DNA of 64,000 bases from the NCBI RefSeq assembly GCF_030315745.1, contig NZ_JASXSH010000008.1, forward strand, positions 1 through 64,000. Reading direction: 5' to 3'. Shown here piece after piece: positions 1 to 9,133 of the stretch (the stretch's first letter is position 1; each line of letters begins with the position of its first letter). The DNA is from Gordonia heveisoli. Lineage in GTDB: Bacteria; Actinomycetota; Actinomycetes; Mycobacteriales; Mycobacteriaceae. Both the position numbers and the translations under genes were made by a program. The notes beneath the pieces were generated by a model. It was not told where the DNA came from. It was given only the letters and a program-made list of their open reading frames with translations, and did no database searches.

Positions 1-75
1 CCCCCCGCCGCCCCCCCCCCCGCGCCCCCCCCCCCCCCCGGGGCCGGGCCCCCCCCCCCCCCCCCCCCCCCCCCG
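1..75. other. C-rich low-complexity end
   Basis: Almost unbroken run of C with a few G at the very start of the window, unlike anything else in the 64 kb. It has no codon structure. Most likely a contig-end sequencing or assembly artefact; it should not be used for annotation. Confidence 0.8.
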
Positions 76-140
76 ACTGAGGCGTATTCGGTTGTCTCGC
101 TGGGAGTTACGCGACGGGCCCGCCGACCCGCCGCCGACGA

Positions 141-2687
141 TCAGTTGGAGTCGCCACTACCCTCGGCCGCCTCGGTGAGCTCACCGGGAGCATCCGGGAC
201 CTCACGGGGCTTCGCGGACCCGGTGAAGACGAACTTGGCATCCTCGCCGTCGCCCTCTCCGTCCCAGCCCTCGACGTCGACCAGTACGATCTGACCGGCG
301 GTCAGCTCGTTGAACAGGATCTTCTCCGACAGCTGATCCTCGATCTCACGCTGGATGGTGCGACGCAGCGGACGTGCACCCAGCACCGGATCGAAGCCGC
401 GCTTGGCCAGCAGGTTCTTGGCGCGGTCGGTGAGTTCGAGCGCCATATCCTTGTTCTTCAGCTGCGTCTCGACGCGGGCGATCATCAGATCGACCATCTG
501 GATGATCTCGTCCTGCGTGAGCTGGTGGAACACGATGACGTCGTCGATACGGTTGAGGAACTCGGGACGGAAGTGCTTCTTGAGCTCGTCGTTGACCTTG
601 AGCTTCATCCGCTCGTAGTTCGACTGCGAGTCGTCGCCCTTGCTGAAGCCCAGCCCGACGGCCTTCGATATGTCACTCGTGCCGAGGTTCGAAGTGAAGA
701 TCAGCACGGTGTTCTTGAAGTCGACAGTGCGACCCTGACCGTCGGTGAGACGGCCGTCTTCGAGGACCTGCAACAGGGTGTTGTAGATCTCCGAGTGAGC
801 CTTCTCGATCTCGTCGAACAGGACCACGGAGAACGGCTTGCGGCGCACCTTCTCGGTGAGCTGACCGCCCTCTTCGTAGCCGACGTAGCCGGGAGGAGCA
901 CCGAACAGACGTGACGCGGTGAAACGGTCGTGGAACTCGCCCATGTCGATCTGGATGAGCGCGTCGTCCTCGCCGAACAGGAAGTTGGCCAGCGCCTTCG
1001 ACAGCTCGGTCTTACCGACGCCGGACGGGCCGGCGAAGATGAACGAGCCCGACGGACGCTTGGGATCCTTCAGGCCGGCACGAGTACGGCGAATCGCCTT
1101 CGAGACCGCCTTGACGGCGTCCTCCTGGCCGATGATCCGCTTGTGCAGCTCATCCTCCATACGGAGCAGACGGGTGGTCTCCTCCTCGGTGAGCTTGAAC
1201 ACCGGGATACCGGTCCAGTTGCCGAGGACCTCGGCGATCTGCTCGTCGTCGACCTCGGCGACGACATCCATGTCGCCACTGCGCCACTGCTTTTCACGCT
1301 CAGCACGCTCGGCGACGAGAGTCTTCTCCTTGTCGCGCAGGCTGGCCGCCTTCTCGAAGTCCTGCGCGTCGATCGCGGACTCCTTCTCCTTGCGCGCGTC
1401 GGCGATGCGATCGTCGAATTCGCGAAGGTCTGGCGGTGCGGTCATGCGGCGGATGCGCATCCGCGCGCCCGCCTCGTCGATGAGGTCGATCGCCTTGTCC
1501 GGCAGGAACCGGTCGTTGATGTAGCGGTCGGCCAGCGTGGCAGCGGCGACCAGCGCACCGTCGGTGATGGACACCCGGTGGTGGCTCTCGTAGCGGTCGC
1601 GCAGACCCTTCAGGATCTCGATGGTGTGCTCCACCGACGGCTCGCCGACCTGCACGGGCTGGAAGCGACGCTCCAGGGCGGCGTCCTTCTCGATGTACTT
1701 GCGGTACTCGTCGAGGGTCGTCGCGCCGATGGTCTGCAGTTCACCGCGGGCCAGCTTCGGCTTGAGGATCGATGCCGCGTCGATCGCGCCCTCGGCGGCA
1801 CCCGCACCCACGAGCGTGTGCAGCTCGTCGATGAACAGGATGATGTCCCCGCGGGTGTTGATCTCCTTGAGGACCTTCTTCAGGCGTTCCTCGAAGTCAC
1901 CGCGGTAGCGGCTGCCCGCGACCAGCGACCCGAGGTCGAGGGTGTAGAGCTGCTTGTCCTTGAGCGTCTCGGGCACCTGGCCGTTGACGATCGCCTGCGC
2001 CAGTCCCTCGACGACGGCGGTCTTGCCGACGCCGGGCTCACCGATGAGGACGGGGTTGTTCTTGGTGCGGCGGGACAGCACCTGCATGACCCGCTCGATC
2101 TCTTTTTCACGCCCGATGACGGGATCGAGTTTGCCCTCGCTCGCCGCCGCGGTCAGATTTCGGCCGAACTGGTCGAGAACCAGCGAGGTCGACGGGGTGC
2201 CCGCCTCGCTGCTACGACCACCGGTACCGGCCTCCTGCGGCTCCTTGCCCTGATATCCGGAGAGCAGCTGGATGACCTGCTGACGAACCCGGTTGAGGTC
2301 GGCGCCGAGCTTGACCAGAACCTGGGCGGCCACGCCCTCACCTTCGCGGATGAGGCCGAGGAGGATGTGCTCGGTGCCGATGTAATTGTGGCCGAGCTGT
2401 AGCGCCTCACGCAGCGACAGCTCGAGGACCTTCTTGGCGCGCGGGGTGAACGGGATGTGTCCCGACGGTGCCTGCTGCCCCTGACCGATGATCTCCTCGA
2501 CCTGGCTGCGCACGCCCTCCAGGGAGATCCCGAGCGACTCCAGCGCCTTGGCGGCGACGCCCTCACCCTCGTGGATGAGGCCGAGGAGGATGTGCTCGGT
2601 GCCGATGTAGTTGTGGTTGAGCATCCGCGCCTCTTCTTGGGCCAGAACCACAACCCGGCGTGCGCGGTCGGTGAACCGTTCGAACAT
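141..2687 (-). CDS. clpC: ClpC, AAA+ unfoldase of the Clp protease
   Basis: Hexameric ATP-driven unfoldase that feeds substrates to the ClpP peptidase in the cytoplasm. The 848-residue protein has full family length. Two Clp_N repeats lie in residues 1-145 (each with [12 protein letters not shown]). The first AAA+ module has Walker A GEPGVGKT near 216 and Walker B ILFIDELH near 283. A UVR-type middle region with [10 protein letters not shown] near 445 separates ClpC from ClpB and ClpA. The second AAA+ module has Walker A GPSGVGKT near 553 and the VGYEEGG loop. The ATG start has a GAGGGAG ribosome site on the minus strand just upstream. The gene is single in its orientation here, with a 296-bp leader before the next minus-strand gene. 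Identification is very secure. Confidence 0.97.
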   Translation of the reverse strand: MFERFTDRARRVVVLAQEEARMLNHNYIGTEHILLGLIHEGEGVAAKALESLGISLEGVRSQVEEIIGQGQQAPSGHIPFTPRAKKVLELSLREALQLGHNYIGTEHILLGLIREGEGVAAQVLVKLGADLNRVRQQVIQLLSGYQGKEPQEAGTGGRSSEAGTPSTSLVLDQFGRNLTAAASEGKLDPVIGREKEIERVMQVLSRRTKNNPVLIGEPGVGKTAVVEGLAQAIVNGQVPETLKDKQLYTLDLGSLVAGSRYRGDFEERLKKVLKEINTRGDIILFIDELHTLVGAGAAEGAIDAASILKPKLARGELQTIGATTLDEYRKYIEKDAALERRFQPVQVGEPSVEHTIEILKGLRDRYESHHRVSITDGALVAAATLADRYINDRFLPDKAIDLIDEAGARMRIRRMTAPPDLREFDDRIADARKEKESAIDAQDFEKAASLRDKEKTLVAERAEREKQWRSGDMDVVAEVDDEQIAEVLGNWTGIPVFKLTEEETTRLLRMEDELHKRIIGQEDAVKAVSKAIRRTRAGLKDPKRPSGSFIFAGPSGVGKTELSKALANFLFGEDDALIQIDMGEFHDRFTASRLFGAPPGYVGYEEGGQLTEKVRRKPFSVVLFDEIEKAHSEIYNTLLQVLEDGRLTDGQGRTVDFKNTVLIFTSNLGTSDISKAVGLGFSKGDDSQSNYERMKLKVNDELKKHFRPEFLNRIDDVIVFHQLTQDEIIQMVDLMIARVETQLKNKDMALELTDRAKNLLAKRGFDPVLGARPLRRTIQREIEDQLSEKILFNELTAGQIVLVDVEGWDGEGDGEDAKFVFTGSAKPREVPDAPGELTEAAEGSGDSN

Positions 2688-2983
2688 TGTTCTCCCTCAC
2701 ATTGCTAGCGCCCCGGCCGTCACGTTCGCGCACCCTGCAAGTGGTGTGCCGATAGACGACGACCAGCCTGCTTCCACTCTAGAGGTCGTCGTCAGTGCAC
2801 CTGCAGTTAACGTCGCACCAGAGGTGATGCGAATACCGCCACGACGGGGGTTGTGCCGGTACAACGGCCCAGGCAGAGGCAATGTTCCCAGGCCAATACG
2901 CCCAGAGCGAAACCAGCCCGATCGGGTCGATTCGCCCCACCTGGACCCGAATACCGACCCGACCGGGCCGGACACGAGCCTTC
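2688..2983. other. intergenic region upstream of clpC
   Basis: 296 bp between the clpC start and the TetR stop. It should carry the clpC promoter. I looked for a convincing ClgR box or HspR HAIR element and found none. No ORF with coding character is present. Confidence 0.5.
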
Positions 2984-3589
2984 TCAGCGAATGAGGAAGG
3001 CGTCGATCACCCGATTGAGCACCACCGTCATCTCGACGGTGGCGACGTCGCGATCGTCGGCCGCGGCCACGTAGAGCGCGGCCTCGTCGAGGGCCCCGAT
3101 CGCGACATGGGCGATCGGCCGCAGCGGCTGGTCCTCGATCTGCCCGGCGTCGACAGCCGCCCGAAGCAGCCCCTCGATGAGCGCGAAGCCGAAGTCTTCA
3201 CCGCGCGCCCGCCACTCCTTCCAGCCGAGTACTACCGGGGCGTCGACGAGACCGATGCGCTGCACCTCGGGCTGGGCGAAGATCTCCAGCGCGACGCCGG
3301 TCGCCGCACGTAGCGCGCCGATCGGGTCCGTGTCGAGCAGCCCACCGATACGCTCGCCGATCTCGGCGATCATCGTCTGCTCGACGTCGTCGTAGACGGC
3401 CGAGAACAACCCTTGCTTGTCCCCGAACTGGTGATAGAGGGCGCCGCGGGTGACTCCGGCGGCGTCGACCACCGCCTGGGTGCCGACGTCGGCGTATCCG
3501 TGTTCGCCGAAGAGTCGGCGACCGGCCGAGATCAACGCACCGCGGGTGGCGGCGGTGCGTTCGGCCTGAGTTCGACGGTTGACTTCCAT
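2984..3589 (-). CDS. TetR/AcrR family repressor
   Basis: 201-residue one-component regulator. The N-terminal helix-turn-helix at residues 15-60 (TRGALISAGRRLFGEHGYADVG, then AGVTRGALYHQFGDK) is textbook TetR. The C-terminal ligand domain is alpha-helical and unassigned. It is divergent from the alpha/beta hydrolase starting at about 3649, and the 60-bp gap contains a 27-bp interrupted palindrome that is a good candidate operator, so it probably represses itself and the hydrolase. The inducing ligand cannot be read from sequence. Confidence 0.9.
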   Translation of the reverse strand: MEVNRRTQAERTAATRGALISAGRRLFGEHGYADVGTQAVVDAAGVTRGALYHQFGDKQGLFSAVYDDVEQTMIAEIGERIGGLLDTDPIGALRAATGVALEIFAQPEVQRIGLVDAPVVLGWKEWRARGEDFGFALIEGLLRAAVDAGQIEDQPLRPIAHVAIGALDEAALYVAAADDRDVATVEMTVVLNRVIDAFLIR

Positions 3590-3602
3590 ACAGTCTGCAC
3601 GT

Positions 3603-3629
3603 AACTTTCATACAAGGTGTTCGTAAGTT
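3603..3629. promoter_or_regulatory. candidate TetR operator
   Basis: Interrupted palindrome with outer arms AACTT (3603-3607) and AAGTT (3625-3629). Nine of thirteen base pairs are symmetric about position 3616. It sits midway between the divergent TetR gene and the hydrolase gene, the usual place for a shared operator. Confidence 0.5.
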
Positions 3630-3648
3630 TTCCTCCTCCTCAGGATAG

Positions 3649-4569
3649 GTGGCCGAAATGTCGAATCACACACTCTCGCCCGGCGACACGACTCGTATCG
3701 ATCTCCCGTCCGGCAGCATCGAGTACACGACGCTGGGACCCGCGGACTCCGCACATCCACCGGTGGTCTTTGTGCACGGATTCCTCGTCGACCACCGGCT
3801 GTGGAGCAGGGTCGCCGAGTTGCTCGCCGCTGCCGGCCACCGCTGCTACCTTCCCGACCTGCCGCTCGGCGCCCACCGGCTCCCCTGGGGTGCCGACCAC
3901 GACCGGTCGCCACGCGGGGCGGCCACGCTGGTCCGCGAGTTCGTCGCGGCTCTGGACCTCACCGACGCGACCGTCGTCAGCAACGACACCGGCGGCGCGA
4001 TCACCCAGTACGCCGTGGACGCCGATCCCGAGTTCGCCGGCCGGCTCGTCTTCACCAACTGCGACGGCTTCGACCTGTTCCCGCCGCAACCGTTCCGATT
4101 CCTCTTCGCACTGCTGGGCAACCGGGCCGCGGTGCGGCCACTGATCGCGGCGACCGCGCATTCCCGACTGATCCGGCATTCACCGCTCGGCGTGGGATTG
4201 TTGCTCAACTCCCCTGACCCGGAGTTCACCCGATCCTTCTTCGAACCGGCCCGCGCCGACGCCCGCATCCGGGACGACATCACCGCATTCCTCGGCACCA
4301 TCGATCCGGCCGACCTGAATACAGTCACCGGCAGGATGGGCCGTGTCCGGCGACCGGTCGCCTTCGTCTGGGGCGCCGACGACCGCTGTTTCACCACTAC
4401 CCACGGTCGGCGGCTCGCGGCCACCTTCGCCGACGCCACCTTCACCCTGGTCCCATCCGCTCGAACCTTCGTCTCCCTCGACCAGCCTGCTGCGGTGGCC
4501 GACGCGGTCGCCGACATCGCCCGACGTCGGGTTTTCACCCCGACCAGCGGCCCCGGAGAAGATTCTTGA
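3649..4569 (+). CDS. alpha/beta hydrolase, Asp-nucleophile type
   Basis: 306-residue single-domain hydrolase related to haloalkane dehalogenases and epoxide hydrolases. The oxyanion HG motif (VFVHGF) lies near residue 45. The nucleophile elbow is SNDTGG with Asp113, so it is not a serine esterase. Close to the C-terminus, where the catalytic His is expected, the sequence reads ARTFVSLDQP: residues 272-273 are Arg-Thr and no His is present at that place. Activity is therefore uncertain. Start is GTG 3649 or ATG 3658; the AGGA at 3642-3645 fits neither spacing perfectly. Probably controlled by the divergent TetR gene. Confidence 0.85.
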   Translation: MAEMSNHTLSPGDTTRIDLPSGSIEYTTLGPADSAHPPVVFVHGFLVDHRLWSRVAELLAAAGHRCYLPDLPLGAHRLPWGADHDRSPRGAATLVREFVAALDLTDATVVSNDTGGAITQYAVDADPEFAGRLVFTNCDGFDLFPPQPFRFLFALLGNRAAVRPLIAATAHSRLIRHSPLGVGLLLNSPDPEFTRSFFEPARADARIRDDITAFLGTIDPADLNTVTGRMGRVRRPVAFVWGADDRCFTTTHGRRLAATFADATFTLVPSARTFVSLDQPAAVADAVADIARRRVFTPTSGPGEDS

Positions 4570-4613
4570 GCTGAACGCGTCGGATTCCGCGCACCGCGAA
4601 CGACGATGAGTAC

Positions 4614-5147
4614 GTGAGTGGTGACGAACAGCCGGACGGGGACCCGGTCGCGAGCCTACTGGCGTGTTATGACGACGCGCTGCCGGTCGTCTACGGCTAT
4701 GTCCTTCGCCGCTGCACCGACCGGGCCGTCGCCGAGGATGTGACCTCGGAGACGTTCCTGGCCGCCATGGACGCCGCCCGCAACGGCACCTCGGTGCCCG
4801 GAACCGGATGGCTCATCGGCATCGCGCGGCACAAACTCGCCGACCATTGGCGACGGATGCAACGCACCCCGCTGCCCACCGACGACCTGCCCGATCAGAC
4901 CGTCGACCGGTGGGATGCCGAACTCGACCGCATCGTGGCCGAATACACGATGAGCCGGTTGGCGCCGATGTACCGAGCGGCACTGACCCTGCGCTACGTC
5001 GATGATCTGCCGGTCGCCGACTGCGCGACGATCCTCGACCGCACCCACGGCGCGACCGAGGCGCTGCTCACCAGGGCCAAGCGCGCCTTCCGGGCCGCCT
5101 ATCCCGACCAGCAACCACAACCGAGTCGGGGAGGAGGGCACGCATGA
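4614..5147 (+). CDS. ECF-type sigma factor
   Basis: 177-residue sigma-70-family protein with region 2 (VLRRCTDRAVAEDVTSETFLAAM, near residues 25-50, then WLIGIARHKLADHWRR) and region 4 (YRAALTLRYVDDLPVADCATIL, near 115-155). Regions 1 and 3 are absent, as in extracytoplasmic-function sigma factors. GTG start. Its stop codon overlaps the start of the triple-VOC gene (ATGA at 5144-5147), so the two are translationally coupled. No anti-sigma factor with a zinc finger or membrane segment follows; the coupled protein may fill that role or be the target. Confidence 0.88.
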   Translation: MSGDEQPDGDPVASLLACYDDALPVVYGYVLRRCTDRAVAEDVTSETFLAAMDAARNGTSVPGTGWLIGIARHKLADHWRRMQRTPLPTDDLPDQTVDRWDAELDRIVAEYTMSRLAPMYRAALTLRYVDDLPVADCATILDRTHGATEALLTRAKRAFRAAYPDQQPQPSRGGGHA

Positions 5148-6502
5148 GCCACGACGACTTCCCCGACGCGACCGGCGATCCGCTGCACATCCTGCGTGCC
5201 GTCGACATCACCGGCACCGAGCTACCGATCGCACCCGATCCTGCGTTCGCGCGCGCCTTGCGCGACCGGCTGGAGCGTGGCGCGACGCTGCCGAAAGGAG
5301 CAGTCATGAGCACACCGACCGAGACCCCCGACCTCGCACCCACCCCGAATACCCACGCCGACAGCCGGATCGAACATCCCGGCGCGCTCCCCTATCTGAC
5401 GGTCGGCGACGGCCGGGCCGCGATCGACTGGTACGTAGCCAATCTCGGCGCCAGACTGCGTGGCGCGCCCATCCAGATGGGCGACGGCCGGATCGGGCAC
5501 GCCGAACTCGAATTGGGCGGCGGCGTAGTCTATCTCGCCGACGAGTTCGCCGATCTGGGCCTGCGCGCACCGCAGCCGGGCCAGGTCTCGGTGAGCCTGT
5601 TGCTCAGCGTGGCCGACACCGATGCGGCACTGGCCGCCGCGCGGCGTTCCGGCGCCATCGTGACCCGCGAACCCGATGAGACACACGGCAATCGAACGGC
5701 GACCGTCATCGACCCGTTCGGCCACCGCTGGATGCTGACCGGACCCACCCTCGCCGAGCTCGCCGCCCAGTCGGGTCGCGCGACCCGTCCCGACGGCGAG
5801 CGAATCCACCCCGGCGACATCGCGTATATGTCACTGCAGACCCCCGACGCCGACCGCGCCGCCCGCTTCTACGGCGCAGTGCTCGGCTGGCGGTATGATC
5901 CGCAGCTGCGACAGGTCACCAATCTTGGTCACCGCCTCGGTATTTCGACCGCCTCCGGCTACGGCGTGAACACTGTCTATTGCGTGTTCGCGGTCGCAGA
6001 CTTCGCCGAGACCCGGGCGGGGATCCTCGCCGCAGGCGGACGGGCAGGCGAGGTGAGCCTGGCCGGCGACGGTGTTCGCGTGCTCGACGCGGTCGACCCA
6101 CAGGGCGTCGCCTTCTCGGTCTATGTGCCCGCCGCCGACGAGCCGCGCCCGGCCCAACATCCCCGGGGTCTCGGCGAACTGTCCTATCTCACCGTGCACA
6201 CCCCGGACAGCGCGCGCTTGCGCGACTTCTACGGGCGGGTGCTCGGTTGGTCCTTCCGACCCGGACGTGTCGACGACGGGTGGGAGGTCGACCACGCGCG
6301 ACCACAGGTCGGCGTCGCGGGTGGCTCGACGGCGTCGGTCGCGGTGCCGATGTGGAACACCGACGACGCGGGGGCCGCGGTCGAACGGGTGCGCGCGGCC
6401 GGTGGCCGGGTTCTCGACGCCCCGCAGACCGCTCCATACGGCATAACCGCACGCTGCGTCGACGACCAGGGAGCAGAGTTCTATCTGGGGCAGCTGTTCT
6501 GA
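5144..6502 (+). CDS. triple VOC-domain protein with short N-terminal module
   Basis: 452-residue cytoplasmic protein. Residues 1-54 form a short leader (PDPAFARALRDRLERG) distinct from the rest. Three glyoxalase/bleomycin-resistance (VOC) repeats follow: about 77-200 (AIDWYVANLGARLRG), 222-335 (ARFYGAVLGWRYDP) and 343-452 (DFYGRVLGWSFRPG). VOC folds bind metals or small ligands and occur in lyases, dioxygenases and resistance proteins; no substrate can be named. A second ATG at 5306 (residue 55) has a strong GAAAGGAG site 5 bp upstream, so a shorter VOC-only product could also be made. Start overlaps the sigma-factor stop. Confidence 0.85.
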   Translation: MSHDDFPDATGDPLHILRAVDITGTELPIAPDPAFARALRDRLERGATLPKGAVMSTPTETPDLAPTPNTHADSRIEHPGALPYLTVGDGRAAIDWYVANLGARLRGAPIQMGDGRIGHAELELGGGVVYLADEFADLGLRAPQPGQVSVSLLLSVADTDAALAAARRSGAIVTREPDETHGNRTATVIDPFGHRWMLTGPTLAELAAQSGRATRPDGERIHPGDIAYMSLQTPDADRAARFYGAVLGWRYDPQLRQVTNLGHRLGISTASGYGVNTVYCVFAVADFAETRAGILAAGGRAGEVSLAGDGVRVLDAVDPQGVAFSVYVPAADEPRPAQHPRGLGELSYLTVHTPDSARLRDFYGRVLGWSFRPGRVDDGWEVDHARPQVGVAGGSTASVAVPMWNTDDAGAAVERVRAAGGRVLDAPQTAPYGITARCVDDQGAEFYLGQLF

Positions 6503-6581
6503 CCACACGCATGCGCTGACGTCACGTCGGCCACCGCCACGGCGAATCGACCGGGAATCAACCGGGGCGGCCGTGCCGTTG

Positions 6582-6603
6582 TGTCTGATCGTAGGGACAG
6601 ACA
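6582..6603. promoter_or_regulatory. inverted repeat upstream of NmrA-like gene
   Basis: TGTCTG at 6582-6587 and CAGACA at 6598-6603, a perfect 6-bp inverted repeat spaced by 10 bp, about 70 bp ahead of the reductase start. Operator-like; the cognate regulator is not in the window. Confidence 0.3.
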
Positions 6604-6672
6604 GTCACCCACCGGTCAGGGCCGACCAGCGTCATCGGTCGCCGGGCCGAACCGCGACGTTCAGGAGCAACC

Positions 6673-7539
6673 ATGACCACATATGCGGTGACCGGCGCGA
6701 CCGGAGGTCTGGGCGGTGCGGCCGTCGACGCCCTGATCGCCCGCGGCGTCGATGCGGCCGACATCGTCGCCATCGTCCGTGATCGCGGGCGGGCCGAGCG
6801 GCTGGCCGCGGCGGGCGTCGAGGTCCGGATCGGCGACTACAACGACTCCAGCAGCCTCGATTCCGCGCTCGCCGGTGTGGATCGACTCCTCCTGGTCTCA
6901 GGTAACGAACTCGGTTCCCGGCTGACCCAGCACACCAACGTGATCGCGGCGGCCACGCGAGTCGGTGTCCCGCTGATCGCCTACACGAGCATCCTGAAGG
7001 CCGACACGTCTGTGTTGTCGCTGGCGGGCGAACATCTCGCCACCGAGCGTCTGCTGGCCGAGACCGGCGTCGACCATATCCTTCTGCGCAACGGCTGGTA
7101 CTGGGAGAACTACGTGCCGTCCGCACCCGCCGCGGTGGCTTCCGGTGTGCTCTACGGGAGCTCGGCCGACGGTCTTGTGGCCGGTGCGGCACGCGCGGAC
7201 TACGCGGATGCGGCCGCCGTCGCGCTCATCGACGGAACCGGCGGCACCATCTACGAACTCGGCGGTTCCGAGCATCTGAGTTCCTCGGACATCGCCGCCG
7301 CCATCGCCGACGTCGCGGGCAAACCTGTCCGCTACCAAGATCTTTCGGAAGCCGACTATGCTTCGGCCCTGCGCTCTGCCGGCCTGCCGGAGCCGGTCGC
7401 GGCGATGCTGGCCGACTCCGACGCCGGTATCGCCCAGGGCGCACTCAACACCGACTCGACAAGCCTGGCCGATCTCCGCGGACGTCCGTCGACGCCGCTG
7501 ACGACGGTCCTCGCCGAATCGGGCCCACTCACCGAGTGA
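6673..7539 (+). CDS. NmrA/QorB-like NAD(P)H-binding oxidoreductase
   Basis: 288-residue atypical short-chain dehydrogenase. The Rossmann motif TGATGGLGG starts at residue 7. The later regions (LAGEHLATERLLAETGVDHILLRNGWYWENY) match the QorB/NmrA group, which act as quinone or azo reductases or as redox sensors. The Tyr-x3-Lys catalytic pair of classical SDRs is not obvious, as is usual in this group. ATG start with AGGAG at 6662-6666. Single gene; an inverted repeat lies in its leader. Exact substrate unknown. Confidence 0.85.
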   Translation: MTTYAVTGATGGLGGAAVDALIARGVDAADIVAIVRDRGRAERLAAAGVEVRIGDYNDSSSLDSALAGVDRLLLVSGNELGSRLTQHTNVIAAATRVGVPLIAYTSILKADTSVLSLAGEHLATERLLAETGVDHILLRNGWYWENYVPSAPAAVASGVLYGSSADGLVAGAARADYADAAAVALIDGTGGTIYELGGSEHLSSSDIAAAIADVAGKPVRYQDLSEADYASALRSAGLPEPVAAMLADSDAGIAQGALNTDSTSLADLRGRPSTPLTTVLAESGPLTE

Positions 7540-7584
7540 CTCCCGCCAGCGCGACCACGTCCGGTCAGTGATTGACTGTTGCCC

Positions 7585-8919
7585 ATGCCCATCCGGTCGT
7601 CCGCCGCCGAGTTCCGCCGACGTCTACCATTCGGGATCGGCACCGTCGTCGGGATGTTGTCCGTCGTTCTGGTGGTCATCGTCGGCGCGGTACTGGCGAT
7701 CGACCGGCCGGCGGGCAACGCCGACCACGGTTTCGGGCAGTTGCGCAGCTACCGGGCTGCGCCGGAGGACGCGTGGACACTGACCGACGCGGACCTGCCC
7801 GGTTACCTCGACACCGGTGGTCCGATCCGCGTCGAAGAGGCCGACGACGACATCTGGCTGATCTCCTACCCGATCGGACTCGGCCGCGCCTTCACCACCA
7901 TCAGCCGCAGTACCGGCCGTCCGCTGTGGCAGCGGCCGCTCGACGTCGGACTCGGCGATTGCGCGTTCACCACCTCGGGGCGATTGGGCTGCGCGGTTCG
8001 GTTGGCCAACCCGGCAGACGGAGGTCTCGACGAAGGCTTCTATCTCATCGACGATGCCGGCAACGTCACCGAGTCCGCACCCCGTAACGACACCGCTCGC
8101 GTGGCCGGGGTCGGCTCGAATTTCCTGCGGATCAACGACACCGGATTCCGTGTCACCCTGTCGACACCGGCCGGCCGTACGCTCTGGTCGCGCAGTTTCG
8201 CCGCGGCGGTCGCCGCCGACGTCAACGGCACCGGTGGCGTCGAGGTCACCGATCACGCGGTGATCGTGGCGACCGTCGACGGCAGTTACTACCTGATCAA
8301 CCGTACGGACGGCACCGACACCCTCGCGTGCACTTCCTGCACGATGCGCACCTATCCGACGGGTCTCGCCGTCGAATACCACCAGGCCGACGCCCGGCGG
8401 GTCGAGATCTATCCGATCAGCACGGCCGGACGGATCGCCGGCACCCCGTCCACGACCATCGCGAACGCCCACCTGTTGCGCGGTTCCTCGGTGCGCCCGG
8501 CCCTGACCGCCGACAACGCGGTGCTCGCCGATCACGGCACCTACGTCGTGATCGACCCGCGCAGCGGCGACAGCTGGAAGGTAGACGATCCGGAGGCGTC
8601 CAAGGCCGGTGCGCGACCCTGTGGGACGCTGCTGTCGGTGCCCCGTATCGATCGATCCCGGGTGACCCTCGACCTCGTCGACGGCAGTCGTATCGGCGAG
8701 GCCCCGGTGCCCGCACACCACGAGGCCAACATCGACAACTACGGTTGCGTCGGGTCGAGCGGCTCGACGCTGATCGGGTCCAACGGCAGCCGCATCGCCG
8801 CCTTCGCAGCGGACGGCGGCGTTGTGTGGCAGCAGAATCTGGGCGGCTCGATCAGTGTCGTCGACGGCTTCCTGGTCGCCGCACGCGGCACGACGCTGTC
8901 GGTTCTGCGTCCCAACTGA
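7585..8919 (+). CDS. membrane-anchored PQQ-like beta-propeller protein
   Basis: About 444 residues from the ATG at 7585 (a TTG at 7579 adds two). One N-terminal membrane segment lies near residues 14-36 (VVGMLSVVLVVIVGAVLAI), so the bulk is extracytoplasmic. The rest has repeated short beta motifs with Gly/Asp turns and Trp (LWQRPLDVG, LWSRSFAAA, VWQQNLGGS) typical of PQQ/WD-like propellers. A CTSC motif may form a disulfide. These proteins are generally structural or scaffold-like in actinobacteria; no enzymatic residues are evident and no function is assigned. Confidence 0.75.
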   Translation: MPIRSSAAEFRRRLPFGIGTVVGMLSVVLVVIVGAVLAIDRPAGNADHGFGQLRSYRAAPEDAWTLTDADLPGYLDTGGPIRVEEADDDIWLISYPIGLGRAFTTISRSTGRPLWQRPLDVGLGDCAFTTSGRLGCAVRLANPADGGLDEGFYLIDDAGNVTESAPRNDTARVAGVGSNFLRINDTGFRVTLSTPAGRTLWSRSFAAAVAADVNGTGGVEVTDHAVIVATVDGSYYLINRTDGTDTLACTSCTMRTYPTGLAVEYHQADARRVEIYPISTAGRIAGTPSTTIANAHLLRGSSVRPALTADNAVLADHGTYVVIDPRSGDSWKVDDPEASKAGARPCGTLLSVPRIDRSRVTLDLVDGSRIGEAPVPAHHEANIDNYGCVGSSGSTLIGSNGSRIAAFAADGGVVWQQNLGGSISVVDGFLVAARGTTLSVLRPN

Positions 8920-9055
8920 CCATCGACTGGCCCGTAGCCCGACACCGGGTATCCAAGCCCCACCTGCAGTTCTGTGGCGCGACTCACATTCTCACGGCGA
9001 TCGGCGGGTTCACCTGGTGCGATGTCGGCATACCCATACCCAGCCACCACGGTTG

Positions 9056-9084
9056 GTAACGGAAAAATAACGGCCTGCTAACGG
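9056..9084 (+). promoter_or_regulatory. triple TAACGG direct repeat, MtrA-like box
   Basis: TAACGG occurs at 9057-9062, 9068-9073 and 9079-9084, an exact 11-bp period, so all copies face the same side of the helix. With one more upstream base the units read GTAACG-N5-ATAACG-N5-CTAACG, which resembles the GTAAC(G)-N5-GTAAC(G) direct repeats reported for the response regulator MtrA of actinobacteria, whose targets include cell-wall hydrolases. The array sits 50 bp upstream of the lytic transglycosylase start. Confidence 0.5.
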
Positions 9085-9133
9085 ATTCATGTACGGTCGG
9101 CCTCGTTCTCTAGCAGGGAGTGAGGTTATCCCT

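Noticed and set aside
930-2402. 490-codon open frame on the plus strand across clpC
   Set aside because: Antisense shadow of a highly conserved gene; typical of GC-rich DNA, no family features or ribosome site.
2688-2983. ClgR or HspR operator upstream of clpC
   Set aside because: Expected from biology, but no sequence there fits either consensus well enough.
8920-9133. c-di-AMP (ydaO-type) riboswitch before the lytic transglycosylase
   Set aside because: Such switches often precede actinobacterial wall hydrolases, but the conserved core sequences are not visible; the TAACGG repeats explain the region better.
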